64,000 nucleotides of DNA from Halorubrum lipolyticum DSM 21995 (GTDB taxonomy: Archaea > Halobacteriota > Halobacteria > Halobacteriales > Haloferacaceae). Positions 44,475 through 52,522 of this stretch are shown here, piece by piece. The notes beneath the pieces are model-generated. The model saw nothing but the letters and a program-made list of their open reading frames with translations, was not told the DNA's origin and did no database searches. The position numbers and the translations under genes are program-made. The DNA is taken from positions 166,350 to 230,349 of the forward strand of contig NZ_AOJG01000030.1 in NCBI RefSeq assembly GCF_000337375.1, written 5' to 3'. Position 1 is the stretch's first letter; each line of letters begins with the position of its first letter.

Positions 44475-44921
44475 TCAGCCCAACCGCTCCGTCACCGCCC
44501 GCCACAGGCGGTCCGCGATCCCCGACTCGCTCGACCGCTCGGGCTCCGAGAGCGTCCAGTCCGCCTTCTCCGCCGCCTCGTCGATCGGGAGGTACTCGAA
44601 GCCGACGTGGGTCGCGACGCGTCGGTTCCCGGCCCCCGTGCCGACGAACACGGCCCGCGGCGCGTCGGTCCCCTCGTGGATGTCGCCGAGCGTCCCCCAC
44701 TTGTCCCAGTTCCGGAGCGCGTAGTCGTTCTCGACGCCCGCCTCGCGGACGAACCGATCGACGGCGTCCGCGTCGTTGGCGACGATCCCGACGTGGCGGC
44801 TCCACTCCCGCGCGTCCGCGATCGCTCTCTGCGGGTCCGCGAGCCGCCGGGCGGCGCCCAGCGAGAACACGAGCGTCACCTCGCCGGTGCGGTCGTCGGA
44901 GTCGTCCACGTCGATGCTCAT
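44475..44921 (-). CDS. Conserved haloarchaeal protein, 148 residues
   Basis: An acidic, cytoplasmic-looking protein. It begins EVTLVFSLGAARRLADPQRAIADAREWSRHVGIVANDADAVDRFV, which suggests a Rossmann-like start or small alpha/beta fold; WDKWGTLGDIHEGTDAPRAVFVGTG and VATHVGFEYLPIDEAAEKADW are conserved-looking blocks. I recognise no named family. Monocistronic, with divergent BtpA upstream at 45041. Confidence 0.6.
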   Translation of the reverse strand: MSIDVDDSDDRTGEVTLVFSLGAARRLADPQRAIADAREWSRHVGIVANDADAVDRFVREAGVENDYALRNWDKWGTLGDIHEGTDAPRAVFVGTGAGNRRVATHVGFEYLPIDEAAEKADWTLSEPERSSESGIADRLWRAVTERLG

Positions 44922-45040
44922 CTCTCGGGCGCCGATTCGTGCCGGAGCGGCTAAACGATGGGGGACGCGGGGGCGTCCGCGCGGCGCGGAGGCGCCCGTG
45001 TGGTGAGACTTATCCGCCGAGGGAGTCTCCGGTCGGTATC

Positions 45041-45868
45041 ATGGAGTTCGAGGCCACCTTCGGCACTGACGCGCCCGTGATCGGCATGGTACACCTCCCG
45101 CCCCTCCCGGGGGCGCCGAAGGCGCCGGCCGACGGCGCGACGGCGATGCGAGACGCGCTCGACCGCGCCGCCGCCGACGCCCGCGCGCTCGACCGGGGCG
45201 GCGTCGACGGGATCATGGTCGAGAACTTCGGCGACGCGCCCTTCTACCCGGACGACGCGCCGAAACACGTCGTCGCGAGCGTCACCCGGGCCGCGACCGA
45301 AATCGCGTCCGCGACCGACCTCCCGCTCGGGATCAACGTCCTCCGCAACGACGCGGAGGCGGCCCTGTCGGTCGCCGCCGCGGTCGGCGCCGACTACGTC
45401 CGCGTGAACGTCCACACCGGCGCCCGTGTCACGGACCAGGGCGTCGTGCAGGGGAAGGCCCACGAGACGCTCCGGCTCCGCGACCGGCTCGGCGTCGACG
45501 TGGGCGTGTTCGCCGACACGGACGTGAAACACTCCGCGCCGCTCTCGGCGGAGGGGTACACCGCGGAGTCGTTCGCCGACACCGCCGAACGCGGGCTCGC
45601 CGACGCCGTGATCGCCTCGGGACGCGGCACGGGGGAGGCGATGGACCTCGAAACGCTCGAGTCGGTCGTCGACGACCGCGACGCGCACGGGCTCGACACG
45701 CCGGTGCTCGTGGGGAGCGGCGTCCGCGCCGACACGATCGGCGACGTGTTCGCGGTCGCCGACGGCGCGATCGTCGGCACCGCGCTCAAGGAGGGCGGCG
45801 AGACGACCGCCCCGGTCGACGCAGACCGAGTGGCCGAGCTCGTCGCGCGGGCGGACGAGGTGCGGTGA
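45041..45868 (+). CDS. BtpA/SgcQ family TIM-barrel protein
   Basis: A 275-residue BtpA-family protein (PF03437). Markers: VIGMVHLPPLPGAPK, GGVDGIMVENFGDAPFY, LPLGINVLRNDAEAAL, DYVRVNVHTGARVTDQGVVQGKAHETLRLR and the ADAVIASGRGTGEA phosphate-binding segment. Bacterial BtpA was first linked to photosystem I stability, but the fold is a phosphate-binding barrel and sugar or nucleotide chemistry is plausible. The neighbouring PfkB kinase and nucleoside deaminase on the opposite strand support a nucleoside or sugar role. A 32-bp tandem repeat follows the stop. Confidence 0.85.
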   Translation: MEFEATFGTDAPVIGMVHLPPLPGAPKAPADGATAMRDALDRAAADARALDRGGVDGIMVENFGDAPFYPDDAPKHVVASVTRAATEIASATDLPLGINVLRNDAEAALSVAAAVGADYVRVNVHTGARVTDQGVVQGKAHETLRLRDRLGVDVGVFADTDVKHSAPLSAEGYTAESFADTAERGLADAVIASGRGTGEAMDLETLESVVDDRDAHGLDTPVLVGSGVRADTIGDVFAVADGAIVGTALKEGGETTAPVDADRVAELVARADEVR

Positions 45869-45952
45869 GATCGGCGACGGCGGCTCGGATGGCGGTGGGG
45901 GATCGGTGACGGCGGCTCGGATGGCGGTGGGGGATCGGCGACGGCGGCTCGG
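45869..45952. repeat. 32-bp tandem repeat after btpA
   Basis: Two exact-length units (45869-45900, 45901-45932) and a partial third (45933-45952), with one base differing at GATCGGCGAC/GATCGGTGAC. It occupies the short spacer between the btpA stop and the convergent pfkB stop. Confidence 0.85.
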
Positions 45953-45959
45953 AGGACGC

Positions 45960-46982
45960 TCAGAGCCCCCGCTCAGCGAGGAACGCCTCCACCTCGCCTC
46001 GGGCCGGGAGCCCCGTCTGGGCGAACCGCGACGTGCAGTTGATCGCGGCGACCGCGGCCGCGAACCGGACGCCGTCGGCGACGCCGACGCGCTCGCGGCG
46101 AGGGCCGTCCCCACCGTCGCCGGCGATCCACCGGTCGATCAGCCCCGCGACGAAGGAGTCGCCGGCGCCCGTCGCGTCGACCACGTCGACGTCGAAGGCG
46201 TCGAACTCGGTGACCGCGCCGGCGGCGACGACCGTCATCCCGTCCGCGCCGTGGGTGAGGACCGCGCGGGGCCACCCGTCGCGGGTCGACGGGGAGCGAC
46301 CGTCGCCCTCTCTCGCGCGTTGCGCGGCCGCGACGTGCTCTCTCGCGGCCTCCGCCCCGCCGAAATAGGCCGCGGCCGCCACGTCGTCGGCGACGAACAG
46401 GTCCGCGGTGTGGAGGTACCGGTGGATCGTCTCCGGCTCGGTCCCGCGACCGACGAGCTCCTCGACCGAGCCCGAGAGGTCGAACGCGAGCGCGGGCGGG
46501 TCGGCGGCCGACTCGACGACGTCGAGCACGGTCCGCGAGACCGCGTCGGGCGCGTACCCGGTGACGAACACGGTCTCGGTCGCGGCGAGCGCCTCGCGGT
46601 CCGCCTCGTCCAGTTGGAGCCGCCGGAAGCTCTCGCCCGCGGTGACGATGGCGCGCTCGCCCGCGGGGTCGCTGAGGATCACCGACCGCGTCGAGGGGTC
46701 GTCTCCGACCGAGACGCGCGAGGCGTCGACGCCGGTGTCAGCGAGGTACTCGCGCGCTCGCTCCCCGTACTCGTCGTCGCCGACGCGACTCACGAGCCCG
46801 ACATCGCGACCGAGCCGGTCGAGCGCGACGGAGACGTTGGCCCCGACGCCGCCGAACGCGGACGTCACCTCGCTCGCGAACGCGCCGCCGTCCGGCTCGG
46901 GGAGGTTGCTGACGGCGTACCACTCGTCTATCGCCGCGGCGCCGACCGCGAGGACCGGGGGCGGGCCGGTCACGGGAACCAC
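45960..46982 (-). CDS. PfkB-family carbohydrate or nucleoside kinase
   Basis: A 340-residue kinase of the ribokinase/PfkB family. N-terminal GAAAIDEWYAVSNLPEPDGGAFASEVTSAFGGVGANVSVALDRLG, the second-domain DATGAGDSFVAGLIDRW with the catalytic Asp and anion-hole GAGD, and C-terminal INCTSRFAQTGLPARGEVEAFL are typical. Substrate could be a sugar, ribose 1-phosphate or a nucleoside. It is 21 bp downstream of the deaminase gene, so likely an operon for nucleoside salvage. The start uses GTG. Confidence 0.87.
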   Translation of the reverse strand: MVPVTGPPPVLAVGAAAIDEWYAVSNLPEPDGGAFASEVTSAFGGVGANVSVALDRLGRDVGLVSRVGDDEYGERAREYLADTGVDASRVSVGDDPSTRSVILSDPAGERAIVTAGESFRRLQLDEADREALAATETVFVTGYAPDAVSRTVLDVVESAADPPALAFDLSGSVEELVGRGTEPETIHRYLHTADLFVADDVAAAAYFGGAEAAREHVAAAQRAREGDGRSPSTRDGWPRAVLTHGADGMTVVAAGAVTEFDAFDVDVVDATGAGDSFVAGLIDRWIAGDGGDGPRRERVGVADGVRFAAAVAAINCTSRFAQTGLPARGEVEAFLAERGL

Positions 46983-47003
46983 GACCTCTCTCGCTCGTCC
47001 ACG

Positions 47004-47468
47004 CTACGACTCACCGTACACCGACTCGTGGAGCTCCATCGCGGCCGCCTCGGCGATCGGCCCCTCGACCGCCGTGTCGCCGTCGGCCCGGCGGATCACC
47101 TCGGCGCAGGGGATCGGGACCGCGTCGCCGGTGAGCGCGTCGAACGTCTCGCCCGCGACGCCGAAGACGACCCGGCCGATCCCGGCGTAGTGGATCCCGG
47201 TCGCGCACATCGGGCACGGCTCGGTGCTGGCGTACATCGTGCAGCGGGCGCGCTCGTCGGCGTCGAGCTCCCGGCCGGCCCACCGCGCGAGCGCCAGCTC
47301 CGGGTGGGCCGCTAGGTCGTCCTCGGTCAGCGTCTCGTTTCGGGCCTCGCGAACGACCTCGCCGTCGAGGACGAGCAGCGCGCCGAACGGCGTGTTCCCC
47401 CTGTCGACGGCCTCCTCGGCGAGCTCGATCGCGCGATCGACGTACGCGCTGTCGGTCGGATCGGTCAT
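47004..47468 (-). CDS. Nucleoside/guanine deaminase-like zinc enzyme
   Basis: A 154-residue CMP/dCMP deaminase-fold protein. The zinc ligands are present as HPELALARW (His-x-Glu, where most relatives have HAE) and PCPMC (C-xx-C) in TEPCPMCATGIHYAGIGRVVFGV. TMYASTEPCPMC is typical of guanine deaminase or nucleoside deaminase relatives rather than TadA. It is first in an operon with the PfkB kinase. Confidence 0.85.
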   Translation of the reverse strand: MTDPTDSAYVDRAIELAEEAVDRGNTPFGALLVLDGEVVREARNETLTEDDLAAHPELALARWAGRELDADERARCTMYASTEPCPMCATGIHYAGIGRVVFGVAGETFDALTGDAVPIPCAEVIRRADGDTAVEGPIAEAAAMELHESVYGES

Positions 47469-47501
47469 ACCTCCGTGTTCGCCCGCGGGTACCTAACCCT
47501 T

Positions 47502-47547
47502 CGTCTGACGCGGTGGTCGCGTTCCGTCTGACGCGGCGGTCGCGTTT
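47502..47547. repeat. 23-bp tandem duplication at the PHP promoter
   Basis: Units 47502-47524 and 47525-47547 (CGTCTGACGCGG.GGTCGCGTT), differing by a few bases. The second ends in the TATA-like TTTATAAGG (~47544-47551) that predicts leaderless initiation at 47574. Confidence 0.8.
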
Positions 47548-47573
47548 ATAAGGCTCCCGACGTTACCCCAATC

Positions 47574-48479
47574 GTGTCCCGCGTCACCGTCAGCATCGAC
47601 CCCCACGTCCACTCGGACGACAGCTACGACGGCCACGAGCCGGTTGAGCTCATTCTGGAACACGCCGCGGAGATCGGGCTCGACGCCGTGGTTATCACCG
47701 ACCACGACGTGATCGGCGAGTCGAAGCGGGCGGCGGAGATCGCCGACGAGTACGGGCTGATCGGCATCCCGGGAGTGGAGGTGTCGACCGCGCACGGCCA
47801 CCTGCTCGCGGTCGGCGTCGAACGCATGCCGCCGCGCCGGCGCCCCTACGACGAGACGGTCGCGTGGATCCGCGAGCACGGCGGCGTCGCGATCGTCCCC
47901 CACCCCTTTCAGCGGTCGCGCCACGGCGTCCGCGAGCGGAACATCCCCGTGCCGGATTCGGATGACGGGGAAGTCGACGCGAACGCCGAGGGCGCCGATG
48001 CCGACGTGACCACCGAGGCTGCCGAAGTCGCCGATAGCCCCGAGGTCGACGCGATCGAGGTGTTCAACGCGTGGCTGTTCACCGGCTACCGAAACCGCCG
48101 CGCGCGGCGGTTCGCGGCCAAACACGGCTATCCGGGGGTCGCCGCGAGCGACGCCCACCGCCTGAAGTACGTCGGGCGCGCGTTCACCGAGGTCGAGATC
48201 GAGGGCCGCGAGTCGGTCGACGCGGTCACGGCCGACGACGTGCTCGACGCGATCCGGAACGGGACCACGCGGGTGGACGGCCGCCGCGCGCCGATCCGGA
48301 TGGCGGCGAAACACTACGTCGGCGCCGCCGGCCGCAAGTCGGGGTACTACGCGCGGACCGGCGCCGTGCGGAGCGCGACCGCCGCGAGCCGCGGGGTCGC
48401 CGAGGTCGTCTCGACCGCCCGAGTCGCCGTCTCGCAGGGCGCCCACCGCGCCGCGCGCGTCCTCTCGTGGGTGACGTAA
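47574..48479 (+). CDS. PHP-domain phosphoesterase
   Basis: A 301-residue PHP protein. N-terminal metal motifs SIDPHVHSDDSYDG (H-x-H) and AVVITDHDVIG, the Glu of GIPGVEVSTAHGHLL, the VPHPF motif (AIVPHPFQRSRHG) and the DAHRLKYVGRAFTEV strand make the full set of a PHP phosphoesterase. The middle has a 30-residue acidic insert. The substrate is unknown (nucleotide or phosphosugar). GTG start with leaderless promoter. Confidence 0.88.
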   Translation: MSRVTVSIDPHVHSDDSYDGHEPVELILEHAAEIGLDAVVITDHDVIGESKRAAEIADEYGLIGIPGVEVSTAHGHLLAVGVERMPPRRRPYDETVAWIREHGGVAIVPHPFQRSRHGVRERNIPVPDSDDGEVDANAEGADADVTTEAAEVADSPEVDAIEVFNAWLFTGYRNRRARRFAAKHGYPGVAASDAHRLKYVGRAFTEVEIEGRESVDAVTADDVLDAIRNGTTRVDGRRAPIRMAAKHYVGAAGRKSGYYARTGAVRSATAASRGVAEVVSTARVAVSQGAHRAARVLSWVT

Positions 48480-48539
48480 CCTCCGGCGAACCGGTTCGCC
48501 GGAGACGGGTTTTTGGCCGCGGGCGCGAAACGACGGGCC

Positions 48540-49829
48540 ATGAGCCACGACAGACGCGAGGCCGGATTCAAGCGGCGGACCCGCGTCGCGGACGCGCTGG
48601 CGACGCTGCTCGACGCCGTCGAGCCCCACGGCCGGACCGAGTCGGCGCCGCTCGCCGACGCGGACGGGCGGGTCGTCGCCGAGCCGATCGACGCGCCGGC
48701 GCCGGTCCCGAGCTACGACCGCGCGGCGATGGACGGGTACGCGGTCCGCGCCGAGGACACCTTCGGCGCGTCGGACCGGTCGCCCGCCGCGTTGCGGGCG
48801 GTCGGCACCGAGGTCGACTCGATCGCGCCCGGCGAGGCCGCGCGCGTCCACACCGGGAGCGCGGTCCCCGAGGGCGCCGACGCGGTCGTGATGATCGAAC
48901 AGGTCGAGACGGTCGGGGGCGGGAGCGGGCAGGGCGGCGAGGTCGAGGCGTTCGACGCGGTCGCCGAGGGCGAGAACGTCGGCGAGGCGGGCGAGGACGT
49001 GGCGGACGGCCAGCGCCTCTTCGAGGCCGGCCACGTCCTTCGCCCCTCCGACCTCGGCCTCCTGAAGTCGGTCGGCCTCGACGCGGTCACCGTCTACGAG
49101 CGGCCGACCGTCGCCGTGATCCCGACCGGCGAGGAGCTGGTGCAGTCCGACCCCGGCCCCGGCGAGGTGATCGAGACGAACGGACTGACCGTCTCGCGGC
49201 TGGTCGAGCGGTGGGGCGGCGAGGCGCGCTACCGCGACGTGGTCACCGACGACGAGGACGCGCTCGCGGCGGCGATCGAGGGCGACCTCGACGCCGACGC
49301 CGTCGTCACCACCGGGGGGTCCTCGGTCGGCGAGCGCGACCTGCTCCCGGAAGTCGTCGACTCCGTCGGCGAGGTGCTCGTCCACGGCGTCGCCCTCAAG
49401 CCGGGCCACCCGGTCTGTCTCGGCGTCGCCGACGACACCCCGATCGTCTCGCTGCCCGGTTATCCGGTCGCCTGCATCGTCAACGCCGCGCAGTTCCTCC
49501 GGCCCGTCCAGAAGCGCGCGGGCGGAACGACCGCGGACCCGTTCCCGACGCGGCGCGCGAGGCTCGCTCGGAAGGTGCCGAGCGAGCCCGGCACGCGGAC
49601 GTTCGCTCGGGTGTCGCTCTCGGCGGAGACCGGCGACGAGGACGGGAACGGGTCGACCGACGGCGACGGAGAGACGGATCTCCCCGCCGCCACGCCGACC
49701 CGCGCCAGCGGCTCCGGCATCCTCTCGAGCGTCGCGCTCGCGGACGGCTGGGTCGTCGTCCCCGAGCCGCGGGAGGGGATCGACGCGGGCGAGGTCGTCG
49801 ACGTGGAGCTGTGGGAGGCGAACCGATGA
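48540..49829 (+). CDS. moeA1: Molybdopterin molybdenumtransferase MoeA (paralogue 1)
   Basis: A 429-residue MoeA. It inserts molybdate into adenylylated molybdopterin. Domain order is normal: N-terminal SYDRAAMDGYAVRAEDTFGA, the GAD loop EGADAVVMIEQVE, the central MoCF_biosynth fold (VAVIPTGEELVQ ... VVTTGGSSVGERDLLPEVVDS), KPGHPVCLG and SLPGYPVA, and a C-terminal beta domain. A Gly/Asp-rich insert of ~25 residues lies before the C-terminal domain. Its stop overlaps the next start by 4 bp. Confidence 0.92.
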   Translation: MSHDRREAGFKRRTRVADALATLLDAVEPHGRTESAPLADADGRVVAEPIDAPAPVPSYDRAAMDGYAVRAEDTFGASDRSPAALRAVGTEVDSIAPGEAARVHTGSAVPEGADAVVMIEQVETVGGGSGQGGEVEAFDAVAEGENVGEAGEDVADGQRLFEAGHVLRPSDLGLLKSVGLDAVTVYERPTVAVIPTGEELVQSDPGPGEVIETNGLTVSRLVERWGGEARYRDVVTDDEDALAAAIEGDLDADAVVTTGGSSVGERDLLPEVVDSVGEVLVHGVALKPGHPVCLGVADDTPIVSLPGYPVACIVNAAQFLRPVQKRAGGTTADPFPTRRARLARKVPSEPGTRTFARVSLSAETGDEDGNGSTDGDGETDLPAATPTRASGSGILSSVALADGWVVVPEPREGIDAGEVVDVELWEANR

Positions 49830-51823
49830 GCGACCGCAAGGAGTTCCGCGACCTCGCCACGCCCGAGGCCGCCCGCGAGGCGATCGACTCGCTCGACCTC
49901 TCGCCGGCGCCGGAGACGGTCCCGCTGGAGAACGCCCGCGGCCGGGTCCTCTCGGAGCGGATCGACGCCGCCATCGACGTGCCGGGGTTCGACCGCGCCT
50001 CGATGGACGGGTACGCGGTCCGCGCCCGCGACACCTTCGGCGCCGACGAGGCCGACCCGGCCGAACTCGACCTCGTCGGAGCGGTCCACGCCGGCGCGAC
50101 GCCAGAGGTCACCGTCGAGCCGGGGACCTGCGCCGAGATATCCACCGGGGCCGTGATGCCGGACGGCGCCGACGCCGTGGTGATGGTCGAGCGGACCGAC
50201 GAACTGGACGGGGAGGGCGGAGACCTGAACGCCGAGGGGGACGCCCCCGACCGGATCGCGATCCGGACCGCCGTCGCGCCGGGCGACCACGTGATGAGCG
50301 CGGGCGCCGACATCGCCGCCGGCGCCCGCGCGCTCGGTCCCGGGACGCGGCTGACCCCCAGAGAGATCGGCCTGCTCTCGGCGCTCGGCGTCGACGAGGT
50401 CCCGGTCGCGGGGACCCCCCGGGTCGGGATCGTCTCGACCGGCGACGAACTGGTCCGTCCCGGCGACGAGCTCGACCCCTCGCGCGGCGAGATCTACGAC
50501 GTGAACTCGACGACGATCGCCGCGGGCGTCGAGGAGGCAGGCGGCGAGCCCGTCCTCTACCCGCACGCCGGCGACGACTACGACGAGATGGAGCGGCTGC
50601 TCCGGCGCGCGGCCGACGAGTGCGACCTCGTGCTCTCGTCCGGGTCGACCTCGGCGAGCGCGGTCGACGTGATCTACCGCGTGATCGAGGAGCGCGGCGA
50701 CCTCCTGCTCCACGGCGTCGCGGTCAAGCCCGGCAAGCCGATGCTGGTCGGCCGGCTCGACCGGCGAGAAGACGCGGACGCGCCGGGGCCCTCGGCGTAC
50801 ATCGGCCTCCCCGGCTACCCCGTCTCCGCGCTCACGATCTTCCGGACGTTCGTCGCGCCCGCGATCCGCGAGGCGGCCGGCCAGCCCGAGCCCGCCACCG
50901 CGACCGTCGAGGGGCGGATGGCCGTCGGCGAGCGCTACGGCGAGGGGCGCATGCGGCTGATGCCGGTCGGGTTACTCGATCTGGACGACGGCGACCGCCC
51001 GCTCGCCTACCCGGTCGACAAGGGGTCCGGCGCGACGACGAGCCTCGTCGAGGCCGACGGCGTCGTCGCGGTCGACCCGGACACGGAGTACCTCGACCGG
51101 GGCGAGCGCGTCTCGGTGCAGCTGTTCTCGCCCGACGTGCGCCCGCCGACCCTCCTCGGCGTCGGCGAGGACGACCCGGCGCTCAACCGCCTGCTCGACC
51201 GCCTCGAGAGCCCCCGGTACCTCCCGGTCGGCTCCCGCGAGGGGCTCCGCCGGCTCCGCGACGGCGTGCCCGACGCGGCGGTCGTCGCGGGCCCGACCGA
51301 CCGCGAGGTCGACGCCGCATACCTCGGCGGGTGGACCCGCGAGTGGGGACTGGTCGTTCCCGGGGGCAACCCCGACGGCGTGACGGGGCTCGCCGACCTC
51401 GTCGACGGCGACGTGCGGTTCGTCAATCGACCGACCGACTCGGGGCTCCGCCGGAGCCTCGACGACGCGCTCGACGACCTCGCGGCCGACCGCGACGCGT
51501 CGCGCCGCGACCTCGCCGACCGGATCGACGGCTACGAGCTGACGGTCCGGGCGTTCGAGAGCCCGGTCAGGAAGGTGCTCGCGGGCGACGCCGACGCCGG
51601 GCTGGGGCTCCGCGAGACGGCCGAGCGGCTCGGCTGCGGGTTCGTCTCGCTCGGCGAGCAGTCCGTCTCCGTCCGCGCCGCACCGGACCGCGTCGAACGC
51701 GACGCCGTCGCGGAACTGGCGGGCGCGCTTGACGACCTCGACGACGCCGCGGACGGCGGCGGGAAACCCGATCTCCTCGCCGACCTCGCGGGCTACTCGC
51801 GAAACAGCCGGAACGACCCCTGA
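49826..51823 (+). CDS. moeA2: MoeA paralogue 2 fused to a PBP-like (LysR substrate-binding-like) domain
   Basis: A 665-residue two-part protein. Residues ~1-400 are a second MoeA (SMDGYAVRARDTF; DGADAVVMVERTD; VGIVSTGDELV; VLSSGSTSASAVDVIYRVIEERGDLLLHGVAVKPGKPM; GLPGYPVSALTIFRTFVAPAIRE). Residues ~430-660 add a periplasmic-binding-protein-like domain (DRLESPRYLPVGSREGLRRLRDGVPDAAVVAGPT ... LVVPGGNPDGVTGLADLVDGDVRFVNRPTDSGLRRSLDD), the arrangement known for some archaeal MoeA proteins. The fused domain may bind molybdate or tungstate. It is coupled to moeA1. Its end overlaps the convergent thioesterase by 31 bp. Confidence 0.9.
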   Translation: MSDRKEFRDLATPEAAREAIDSLDLSPAPETVPLENARGRVLSERIDAAIDVPGFDRASMDGYAVRARDTFGADEADPAELDLVGAVHAGATPEVTVEPGTCAEISTGAVMPDGADAVVMVERTDELDGEGGDLNAEGDAPDRIAIRTAVAPGDHVMSAGADIAAGARALGPGTRLTPREIGLLSALGVDEVPVAGTPRVGIVSTGDELVRPGDELDPSRGEIYDVNSTTIAAGVEEAGGEPVLYPHAGDDYDEMERLLRRAADECDLVLSSGSTSASAVDVIYRVIEERGDLLLHGVAVKPGKPMLVGRLDRREDADAPGPSAYIGLPGYPVSALTIFRTFVAPAIREAAGQPEPATATVEGRMAVGERYGEGRMRLMPVGLLDLDDGDRPLAYPVDKGSGATTSLVEADGVVAVDPDTEYLDRGERVSVQLFSPDVRPPTLLGVGEDDPALNRLLDRLESPRYLPVGSREGLRRLRDGVPDAAVVAGPTDREVDAAYLGGWTREWGLVVPGGNPDGVTGLADLVDGDVRFVNRPTDSGLRRSLDDALDDLAADRDASRRDLADRIDGYELTVRAFESPVRKVLAGDADAGLGLRETAERLGCGFVSLGEQSVSVRAAPDRVERDAVAELAGALDDLDDAADGGGKPDLLADLAGYSRNSRNDP

Positions 51824-52254
51824 CCGACGACGACCTCGGCGGCGTCGCCGTTCGTCGCGCTGGTGACCGTCATGTCGCTGACGCCGATCGAGCCGCCGGA
51901 CCTGACGACCGTCGCCTCCGCGCGGAGGTCACCGGTCGCCGGACGGAGGTAGTTCGCGTTGAGGTTCACCGTCGCGACATCGCCGGAGAGCGGGTCCTCG
52001 AAGGCGGTGCGCTGGGCGATCCCGCCGGCGGTGTCGACCAGGGTCGCCGCCACGCCGCCGTGGATGGTGCCGCCGTCGCTGTTCGTCAGCTTGTCGTCGA
52101 ACGGGATCGAGAGGACGACCCGGCCGCGCTCCACGACGTCGACCGACGTGTTCAGCCACGAGAGGTAGCCGTGCTCCTCCTCGATCCGCCGCTCGACGAG
52201 TTCGACCGCCGCCGTCGGCAGCGGCTCCATCGCCTCGACCTCGCTCCGGTCCAT
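51793..52254 (-). CDS. PaaI-type hotdog-fold thioesterase
   Basis: A 153-residue acyl-CoA thioesterase-like protein. The hotdog signature LTNSDGGTIHGGVAATLVDTAGGIAQ carries the conserved HGG motif and the Asp in LVDTAGG. The rest (TVNLNANYLRPATGDLRAEATVVRSGGSIGVSDMTV) matches the fold. The substrate is unknown. The start at 52254 is chosen over 52395 since the extra residues are Pro/Gln/Arg junk from the G-rich tract. The 3' end overlaps moeA2 by 31 bp, antisense. Confidence 0.86.
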   Translation of the reverse strand: MDRSEVEAMEPLPTAAVELVERRIEEEHGYLSWLNTSVDVVERGRVVLSIPFDDKLTNSDGGTIHGGVAATLVDTAGGIAQRTAFEDPLSGDVATVNLNANYLRPATGDLRAEATVVRSGGSIGVSDMTVTSATNGDAAEVVVGQGSFRLFRE

Positions 52255-52307
52255 ACCCCACTCTCGGCGTCCCCCCGCTTGTAGCCCTCGGAACTCGCAA
52301 CAACGGC

Positions 52308-52338
52308 GGGGCGGTTGGGGAGGTTGGGGAGGTTGGGG
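52308..52338 (+). other. G-quadruplex candidate
   Basis: Four GGGG runs (52308-52311, 52317-52320, 52326-52329, 52335-52338) separated by 5-nt loops CGGTT, AGGTT, AGGTT, formed by a 9-bp tandem repeat GGTTGGGGA. It lies in the leader of the thioesterase gene, on the strand opposite its mRNA. Confidence 0.55.
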
Positions 52339-52522
52339 CGATGCAGTCGCGACGAACTCGTTCCGTCCGCTCCCCGACTCCGTATCGGCGATCACGCGTC
52401 ATCCGCCCCGTACCTGACGCGTCGCCCGCGGCGGCCGAGGCGGGAGCCCGGCGCACCGCCGCGGTGGCTCGATCGCGCCGGCTGTTCGCCATCCCGCCCG
52501 CCAGCTGCCGGTCTCTCCGGCG

